Assembly: GCA_031772625.1 (NCBI GenBank)
Contig: CM062817.1
Span: forward strand, 949,466,327 to 949,530,326
DNA length: 64,000 nt
DNA from: Pinus tabuliformis
Lineage: Eukaryota; Streptophyta; Pinopsida; Pinales; Pinaceae
Direction: 5' to 3'
Shown: positions 56,848 through 64,000 of the stretch, one piece after another
Numbering within the stretch: the stretch's first letter is position 1
How the letters are laid out: each line of letters starts with the position of its first letter
The notes under the pieces: generated by a model
Told to the model about the DNA's origin: nothing
Databases searched by the model: none
What the model saw: the letters and a program-made list of their open reading frames with translations, nothing else
Made by a program: the position numbers and the translations under genes

Positions 56848-58301
56848 TGTTGGTCACTTTAATTGCTTATTTAATTAGACAATCAAGTGCTACATAAATT
56901 GTCAACCTAAGGAAGTCTGTTTATTTCAAAGGCAATCACACACTATATATGCTCAATCTCAAAAGCAATCCAGATTTGTAGTAAAAGTTACACTAATCAC
57001 ACCTTTCTTTGAATTAGAATGAAGCTCTACTTTGAATTATAGTAAAAGCAATCTTCCTATTGCAGAATTCAAGATTCAAAGGAAAAAAATTATCAGAAGA
57101 ATCCTAGACTATATTAAGAAACGACAACCTATGAAAAAAGAACCTTTCATCAGTCTGCAAAGGAGAAGACAAACTATGTTGTAATAGAGAATGGGACCCT
57201 ATTCCCCAAAGTAGGAATCTTCAACACCTGTCTCTGACTATCACACTTTCATAAACTCATTCTACAAATAGAATTACCAATCGAAATGATCAACAATTAC
57301 CTAAAATGAATTGTATGAAAATGATGCAACAATCAGTTGAAACAGAGTTTAATGAATAGATATCATAGTTTTAATCAATGCGTAAATAATGCATAATAGA
57401 GTTTCAGCAAACAGAGTTTTAACAAGGCATGAATAAAACAATAATTAACACAATACATAATCTAATGGGTGTATCTTGTGAGGAAGGTGGGCCCTATCCT
57501 TCTCACAAGATTCCTCAGAAATGAATGGTAACTAAGAAGAAGTGCTCAAAGTGATCCTCTATTCATCTGTCAAATGTAACATGTTACAATAAGAATAAAC
57601 ACGCCATTTTCTGTAATTCCTTTCTAGCTAAGCCTTCCATATTCTGTCATCTCTCCTCTAATGTTGAGTTCTCCTATATTTAAAGAGGAGAAATCCTCTT
57701 AATACAATGATTACATGTGTACATACAAATCGCATTCTTAGTCTAATCTAATCTTCTATGCTGGAATATGATACTCTGACCTTCCATAGAAAAATGTTGT
57801 TATAGTGGTTGTAATGGTGCTGGCTTTGAGGTACAACTATTGCAGCCAGTGTAACTACTCCTTTAATTATCCTTTCTTCTTACTGTTGTATATGAAATAT
57901 TGTTTCAGCATCATAGATCACAGGTTGTTTCAGCATCGCAGATCACAGACTGTTTCAGCATCGCCGATCACAGGTTGTTTCAGCATCGCAGATCACATAC
58001 TGTTTCAGCATCGGGATTTGCGTATTGTTTACTATTTTAGCAACGTGGTCTTCAAGCAGCAACAATATATTAACTGCATTCTTCAAACTATTTTAGCAAC
58101 GATATATTCTGATTAGTGGCTAAGTATGAAAGTAATCTAAATTTACATGTAAAACAAGTTAAACATATAGCAAAGAGAAGAAACGTTTTATACCTTTGGA
58201 AAAATAGATTAATGTGATAATGTAGGCTTAAATGTGAGTAGGAAAAAAATGTAATGATAGAAAAAAGTATGAGCCAAAAGGTACATTATAGGGTCCTAAC
58301 A
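56848..58301 (-). repeat. Element C, 5' LTR (LTR3)
   Basis: This copy is 1,454 bp, from TGTTGGTCAC to GGGTCCTAACA, followed by the target duplication ATACC (58,302-58,306). It carries the same 27 bp repeat array and hairpin TATA region as the other two LTRs. Confidence 0.95.
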
Positions 58302-58306
58302 ATACC

Positions 58307-58990
58307 TTAATGTATCTGAGGGGAGGCTATCTTGTCTGAACAATCAATCTAGTTAGCATGATATAACTTCGCAACATATCAACCCAAACATAATTAATAT
58401 CATGATATCCGTAATAGTCACTAACTATGATGTTCACATCATAAGCTTATAAACATTTGGCATTCATGCATAGAAATCACATATGTATGATTAGTCTAGA
58501 CTAGTACAACACCATGTCACAATAAGTCTACTCATGCCTGAATATCATAACCATAACTTTCTACATAGGCTAATTTAGGTTAACACAATACATATAACAT
58601 CAAGATATTAATGCTATAACCCTAACCATCAAGCTACTAGCGTATATAAAAAAAATTAACCTATAACATACTCATTAACAAATATAACCTAAGCATCAAG
58701 CTAAGTATCTTAAAACATCAATAGCAATGAATACAACCACATGTTACTATCATTGTTGACTATTCGACACATTTTCTTATGACTATATGTTACAGGGAAA
58801 AGTGTCTATATAGAACTGCTCTTTCCCACTAAGGTGTGATAGCTGCCTTAGAAACAAACAGAGAAAAACTACTTTCGTTTTTCCTTTATGAATTATAGAT
58901 AGAGAGGAACAGAAAGACCAACCTCTGTCTTGCGCTAATCTCCCGATTTGATTGCCCTCTTCTTTGATAGTCTTTAGCTACCTACTCCCT
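58307..58990. other. Right flank of element C, no gene
   Basis: AT-rich sequence with ATAACCTAAGCATCAAGCTA-like words and no protein-like frame. It continues the sequence interrupted at 38,526. Confidence 0.4.
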
Positions 58991-59800
58991 TGCACACCCA
59001 ACTTCACAAAGTACCTGTAAGATCACAGTAGCATAGCACTATACAAAGACATGGATCTATAATCATAAACAATCTAGGATCATATGTAAATTGACCATAC
59101 AAATGTAGCAAACATCAATGACACAAGAGCATGGAGGAAAACTTGAATAGATTTTATTGATAAACAAGAAAGAGCCAAGAGGAGTTACAACCAGTTGTTC
59201 TGACCCAGCATTAACCTCTCAGCAAGGAAGCCCCTCTTCACCTCATACAAAGCTTAGATCACCCAACAATCTGATGTTTGTCTCAAGAAACCAACAACAA
59301 TTCCTTACAATATGCAAAATTCCAGCCTCTAGATCTCTGGGATGAGGGATCCATATATAGATATCTGTAATGGAGATGAGTCAGCTTATGATTTGATTAG
59401 TGTCTTCCCTCTGATAGTTCTTGCTTCCACTTGGAGATTGATGATCTCTTACTCATCCTTGGTCGAATTCAGAGAGGCAAGTGTCACAGGAGAAGATTCT
59501 GGAAGCTTCCATTACCTCTCCACCTCGCGGAATGACACTGCCATTTGTCATTTCTCACCCATCGCACCCCATAGAAGGGATTTTTGCAATGCAACGCACC
59601 CATGCAGTGTATTTAGGTGAGATGCAACGCACTTGGCCAGTGGAGCAGCTGAAATGATCCTGTTTTGACCAATTCTGAGCAGTTTTTCATGGAGAACTTC
59701 TGGGAGAAGCTGTAATCTGTTGACCTTGTTCCTTTAGGGGTTAGAGCAACACTTTTAGGGACTTAGGATCCCTTGGTTTATGGACATTTCATGCTTGGGG
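58990..59800 (-). repeat. Probable old LTR or LTR fragment
   Basis: Read on the minus strand, a TATA box (ATATCTATATATGG at about 59,350-59,363) is followed about 190 bp later by AATAAAATC near 59,150, then by T-rich sequence. This is the order U3, R, U5 of an LTR. GCAACGCACC words near 59,590 and 59,623 lie in the presumed U3. No partner LTR or target duplication was found. Confidence 0.4.
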
Positions 59801-61000
59801 TTGTAGCTCCCAAAAATGTCTATAATGGTTGCCCCCTAAAGCATGAGGTCGTTAATATTTTGATGTCGGGTGAAATGCTTTATTATGAGGATCCAAAGTT
59901 CTTTCAAGCTAGGAGGAGACCTGTAGTAAGATACAATACAATACATTATCTTCATAATATTTTCATGATCTAGCTGAGGCGGGCATTCCCATGCTCAGCT
60001 CTATAAATTCATTTTCATGTACATAGGACAGACAATCGTCTGAGTGTAGACTGATGATTCTGATAGAGCCATCATCCTTTTGATTGGATGATTGTCTGTG
60101 CAGCAATGATGTACATTTGATGTCTTTATTTCCCTAAATATATATCGTAGCCCGGATGGATGAAACTAGATCCGGGGTCTTCAATCTCATTCGATCTTCA
60201 CTCGAAGTACAAGTCAATCCATGTGAAAGTTGTTCTGGAGTCGAACATGGAAAGACGTCGCCTGATTACCAACCAATGATGTAAGCTGTTAACAGGCGCG
60301 AGAGGAATCACCAATAATGATAATGACCCTCAAGGTACTGCAGTACAATTCACGTGGTGTGAATAAAGGACTTGGCGTCGAACACCACGCAAAATCTTTC
60401 GGTCGAAGGCCATTGATGTAAACCTGTTGCCGGAAGTGAGAAACTTGCCATTGAGGCATGCAAGCTTCAAGGTACTGAATGGGGTGTTCCTAGATCAACT
60501 TCTTGGATAATGAGCTGATGTGGACAAGAAGTGATCTGTCACAAGAGGGCCTTAATGAATCCCACATCAATGACACGGAACGTAGCAAATGATTTCAATG
60601 GAGGTGAAAACGATCTGGTGATATAAGGTTCACGGTGGCGGTCATGAAAGAATGGAGTATAAATGTATGGTAGTGGGTGAGACACAGGTGAATTCTCTGA
60701 ATGACTTCTCTTGAACATATCGGCGACACTAATGTGATGGATTGGTAGCATTAACCCGAAATGTGGATGGTGTGATGGGACCAAGGTGATGTGACCGGTG
60801 AATGAAACAACCCAACCCGACTCGGATGCGGAGTGGAAGTGTCATGTTCAAGAGCGACTTGCTACCAACAAAGTTTCTTCAAGTTTTCTTCCCAATTTTC
60901 CCCAGTCATTGCTGACCAGTACGTATTTATTTTTGTCAAGCTTGAGGAGGATAACATATGCTTGTTCTATAATTTGCCCTTTGGGCAAACCCATCTCTAT
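59801..61000. other. No recognised gene
   Basis: A short plus-strand frame at 59,773-59,973 reads NVYNGCPLKHEVVNILMSGE but matches nothing I know. Between 60,260 and 60,480 a diverged block with GATGTAA..TGTT..CAGG and CTTCAAGGTACTG-like ends occurs twice at about 145 bp spacing. Nothing else can be supported. Confidence 0.35.
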
Positions 61001-61725
61001 GTTTTAACGAGCCTAGCGATAGTGAAACTCGTTCTCGTCTATAGACAAGTTTGTCGCTATTAAACTTTTAACGAGTTTAACGACAAAGATAACTCAGTCC
61101 TTTTCAATTTTAGAGAGTCTAAAAAGGAACATAAACGTAACTCCAAAATTCCTTTTTTGTCATCTAATCCCTTAAGTCCGAAAAAGTATAAAACAATACA
61201 GAATGGATGAATTTTCGATACTTTTAACGAGCCGAACAAAACAAGCGCTCGATCTTTTTGTGTAATAATCTCTCAGGTCCAAAAAGATTAAAATTTAGAG
61301 GAGAGATAGCACTTCTGGTCCCTTTAACAAGCTGGAGAGGCCAATGGCTCGGCAATCTTTTCATATTTTACGAGTCAGTTGGAAAGAGCTTAAAGGAGAC
61401 TCGTCTTTTGAGGAACGAGTGATAAAATGGATAGCAACTGATTCTAGGTAAGGTTTGGAATTTTCCAATCACGACAGCGTTACAAGGATGGCTATTGAAA
61501 TCACTCTTCGCAACTGTTCCTCAAAATGGGTAAACAATCAAATGGAGGTGAATGATCGGCCAATGGAAAAGTGGAGGTGATGGTGCAAACACGACCAAGG
61601 CTTTAATGGCTGAAGTACTACATTCACGATGGTTATTTACCGGTGAATAGTTCATTTTTTAATGAGCTTAAACGCGGGGGGAAACATTTACTCATGTCTT
61701 ATGTTTATTTTTTAACGAGCTTGAA
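61001..61725. repeat. Interspersed TTTTAACGAG motif upstream of the plus-strand gene
   Basis: TTTTAACGAGC or a close variant occurs near 61,002, 61,066, 61,222, 61,323 (TTTAACAAGC), 61,365 (TTTTACGAG), 61,655 (TTTAATGAGC) and 61,710, all in the same orientation. The sequence between copies is not repeated, so this is a scattered word rather than a satellite. Confidence 0.6.
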
Positions 61726-62359
61726 CTATGTGCTAAAACTGCTCGATTGAATGGTCTCTTTTTGACTTTACCATAAATAGCTTTGTTCTTTCAAAGATTG
61801 TATTGTATTTTCAAATGCTTCATCAAACTAGTAAGAAATGAACAATATATGCTTGAAAAACAAGTTAGAACACTAATATTTTACTTTGAACTATGTCAAA
61901 AGTAATGAAAAAGTGTTTTTACCTCTCATTTTACCATTTCATTTGAACTTTGGTTTGTTGGAGCTTTGGAGGTGCTTTCCCCCTTTGATTTTCATCAACT
62001 GATTTTGGGAGATTCTGTGGACGATTCTCGGCGCCGTCTGGACCAGGTAGGAGCTAAACTTGAGCTCTTTCATTTCATGCTTTCGATTTTGCATTTTGAG
62101 CTTGATTCCTTTTCTAAGCCTCCAGGGTTTGAAAAACTCATTCTGCCTTCAGCGCACCCTCTATGTATCGAAAGGTGTGTTGGATGTCAGCCTGTCTAAT
62201 GGCCATCTGACATGCAACGCACCGAGAGCACTACTATAGGTGCGATGGGTGCAGAGAAGGAATTTTATGCACAGTTTTTTATGGAAATTTTTCCTGTTTC
62301 TTACCAAAATCAGGATCTAATTCTTCTCTTGTTTGTTTTTGAGAGATCTTTGGAGTAAG
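61726..62359 (+). other. Upstream region of the plus-strand gene
   Basis: A frame at 61,966-62,199 could include an upstream exon: LGDSVDDSRRRLDQ is followed by CAG|GTAGGAGC near 62,046, a good splice donor. A pyrimidine-rich TTGTTTGTTTTTGAG near 62,331-62,345 could be an acceptor. The same place (about 62,029) also contains TCGGCGCCGTCTGG, which resembles a retrotransposon primer site. Both readings are tentative. Confidence 0.3.
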
Positions 62360-63595
62360 ATGACCATTACATGGCAAGAACGTGAGCATGAAGAAGAGGA
62401 CATGCTTGCCCTACATGATCCGGTTACAGTAAACGTATTGCGGAACTGTGGCTTGCTGAAGTTTTTCCGCATTTCTAGCATGAGACAACAGATCAACCTA
62501 CTGGAGTATTTGCTCGATGCTTGGGATCCTACCAACCAGGTTTTCCAGATCAGGAGCAAATCCATCCCCTTGATTGTAGTAGACATCTATTTCTTGACTG
62601 GCTTGTCGACGCGGGGTGCCCCCATCTCTTTATCAGGTTCGGCCCGAGGAGGTGAATCTGTGAGACATTATGTTCGTCGGTATTGTAGAGAGGGATCTCA
62701 GCCGAGTAAAGATGGCAAGGTCATCATCCATGATGTCACTGACAGGTCCCTCAGGACTATTCTGTTTACTTTTGGTAGGATGGCTGGTAGTGCGGCTCTT
62801 CATGTAGCCAACCGATCTTATATGCAGTATGCCTTGGAATGCCTCCAACCGAAGGTGTTCAACTGGTGCGACGCAGTACTTCTTGTGATGAAAGAACAGT
62901 TGTCCAAGGTAAAGAGCGGGAGGTTGAAGAACTTTGGATATGGTTCTATTTTGACCGCCTTTGCCTTGGAAAAGATACCACTGATGCAGCCGCAGTATAT
63001 TGCACTCGATTTACCTTCACCTACTAAACCACGTATGCAGAGATGGGTTGACCATATGTCTAGGCATGCTGGTCAGTCTCATATTTCATTTTTTGATACC
63101 TTCTTCAGGTGGTTTTATCATCAGGAGATGGTTTATTCTGAGTATCCATATGCTGGCATGGACTTCCGGGGTGATCCAGATTTAGTACTGCCGGATGGCG
63201 AACAGTGGGGCGCCATTGCTAAATTCTTTGACCATATTCCTATTTATCGTTTTTCATTTATAATGTCCTTGTGCTTTATTCTATCAAGACTTTAATCAAA
63301 CTCATGTGTACATGCAGATGTTGGTCCTGTTCGGCCAGTAGCATGCCTGAGAGTGTCAGCTGCCACCCCAGCAGGAGAGGCTGTTGGAAGGGCTATCCTT
63401 CGCGACCTTGATGTGGCCGAGGCTCTCACAGCATTACAGGAGCAGGTTGAGGGCCTCACTCTTGGTATTCCAGATGTGAGGACTGATGAGCTACCTTTGA
63501 GGTTACAGCGGCATACTACTGGTGTGCCAAGACGATGGACTCGTCTCTTACGCATGATCGCACAGGCTATGACTTTCTATCACGAGCATCATTAG
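62360..63595 (+). CDS. Plant mobile domain-like protein, probably two exons (62,360-63,248 and 63,318-63,595)
   Basis: An uninterrupted first exon starts with the first ATG at 62,360 (TTG codons upstream are not credible starts) and gives 296 codons. A GT...AG intron of 69 bp (63,249-63,317) joins it in frame to a second exon ending with TAG at 63,595, for about 388 residues. The N-terminal third has VNVLRNCGLLKFFRISSMRQ, LLEYLLDAWDPTNQVFQI and VVDIYFLTGLSTRG. The pattern of a W-D-P segment before a short strand and a D.YFLTGL motif resembles plant mobile domain (PMD) and transposon-associated PMD-like proteins. The end of exon 1 has DTFFRWFYHQEMVYSEYPYA and DFRGDPDLVLPDGEQWGAIA. Exon 2 encodes an A/L-rich helix (EALTALQEQVEGLTLG) and a basic tail. 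No signal peptide or membrane segment is seen. The function is unknown; it may be a gene of a mobile element, a domesticated one, or a recent pseudogene. The family assignment is from memory. Confidence 0.6.
63249..63317 (+). other. Predicted intron of the plus-strand gene
   Basis: The donor is GTTTTTCATT, the acceptor GTGTACATGCAG, and a branch-like CTTTAAT lies about 25 bases upstream of the acceptor. The interior is T-rich. Joining leaves the reading frame intact across the junction, where the codon CAT is split after its first base. Reading through instead adds about 16 residues to exon 1 and then a stop. Confidence 0.6.
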
Positions 63596-64000
63596 ACTAG
63601 GGTGCCCCCTAGCATTTTGAGTTTTTCGATCATTGGACCAATTTTGTCTTGGTTACAGAACATTATGTGTAAACCATAAACAGTTATATATATTTTTGAT
63701 TTTCGGACTTTTATTTTGGTTAAGTTACATGATCCAAATGCAAACATCGATGGTATGTTTCTTTTTTATAAATGTTGCAAATGTCTATCTAACACATAAT
63801 TTGCCAATGAGTCAGTTAATGTGTTTAAGTTTCTGGAAATATGTTGATATTGAATAAAATCAAATTGTCTTTCCAAAATCTTAACCCTTAGGAACATGCG
63901 ATAAATAGCTGGATTTCAGACATAATAGATACCAGTGCGTTGTAGTATGGCGAGTTGTGAGTCTAGCCTGACAATCAGTCAGTGTATACCATGTGTGATG
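63596..64000 (+). other. Presumed 3' untranslated region and downstream sequence
   Basis: T-rich sequence follows the stop codon, as is usual for plant 3' UTRs. No further gene is seen before the window ends. Confidence 0.35.
63853..63858 (+). terminator. Candidate poly(A) signal of the plus-strand gene
   Basis: AATAAA lies 258 bases after the stop codon, preceded by TTGATATTG and followed by ATCAAATTGTCTTTCC. It is a plausible far-downstream and near-upstream element pair for plant polyadenylation. Confidence 0.45.

Larger units (their letters stand above)
38532..58301 (-). mobile_element. Element C: Gypsy LTR retrotransposon with three LTRs
   Basis: Three LTRs of about 1,450 bp lie at 38,532-39,987, 40,010-41,455 and 56,848-58,301. 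The target duplication ATACC flanks the outermost pair (38,527-38,531 and 58,302-58,306), so all three belong to one insertion. The minus-strand order is LTR, tRNA-Asp-type primer site, gag, protease, RT, RNase H, integrase, spacer repeats, extra ORF, polypurine tract, LTR, 22 bp with the primer site, LTR. It is a relative of element B. LTR pairs differ by about 6.5-8% over the first 200 bp by eye, older than B. It is broken, with well over ten breaks, and carries the Copia element D in its extra ORF. Confidence 0.95.

Noticed and set aside
59342-59620. Plus-strand 92-codon frame as a host gene
   Set aside because: It overlaps the presumed U3 of an old minus-strand LTR, has no recognisable domain and shows no splice or poly(A) context.
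62317-63555. Minus-strand frames opposite the PMD-like gene
   Set aside because: They are shorter than the plus-strand frame, match nothing, and are shadows of the real coding strand.
1-64000. tRNA, rRNA, CRISPR arrays or bacterial operons
   Set aside because: None can be read. Repeats are plant minisatellites and LTRs, and the coding content is eukaryotic retrotransposon sequence.

Overview
This is a piece of a large, repeat-packed plant nuclear genome, most likely a gymnosperm of conifer type. That is an inference from the LTR-retrotransposon families (Gypsy elements with tRNA-Asp-type primer sites, and a Copia element of Tork/Tnt1 type), the nesting of elements and the almost complete lack of host genes. 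No barcode gene, rRNA or tRNA is present to confirm it. All LTR elements are treated as fossils.

Left part (1-13,612): old, decayed repeats. It holds LTR-like promoter stretches, several minisatellites, a roughly 320 bp tandem duplication, a plus-strand remnant of a plant-transposon-type ORF (about 5,040-6,240) and a minus-strand Copia gag remnant with part of its LTR (about 6,490-8,700).

Centre (13,613-36,500): an old Gypsy element, A, on the minus strand. A 2.1 kb solo LTR with 5 bp target duplications sits in it (17,541-19,672). Its gag was split by a second Gypsy element, B (21,826-35,096, minus, TSD CTTGT). B carries an extra ORF between integrase and 3' LTR, and itself took two related non-autonomous hAT elements (25,721-26,019 and 27,600-28,991), each with a clear 8 bp TSD.

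Right-centre (38,532-58,301): a third Gypsy element, C (minus, TSD ATACC), related to B. It has three LTRs instead of two; the two at its 3' end are separated by only 22 bp that carry the primer-binding site. A fairly young Copia element, D (42,432-47,912, minus, TSD CAAAG), sits in the extra ORF of C.

Right end (58,307-64,000): a probable old minus-strand LTR, a stretch with a recurring TTTTAACGAG motif, and the only clearly open gene that is not part of a recognised LTR element. This is a plus-strand, probably two-exon gene (62,360-63,595) for a protein of about 388 residues resembling plant mobile domain-like proteins.

Reading the nests gives an order of events: A first; the solo LTR and B into A; the hAT elements into B. 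Separately, C came first and D inserted into C. By-eye LTR divergence agrees (A about 15-17%, C about 7%, B about 4%, D about 2.6%).
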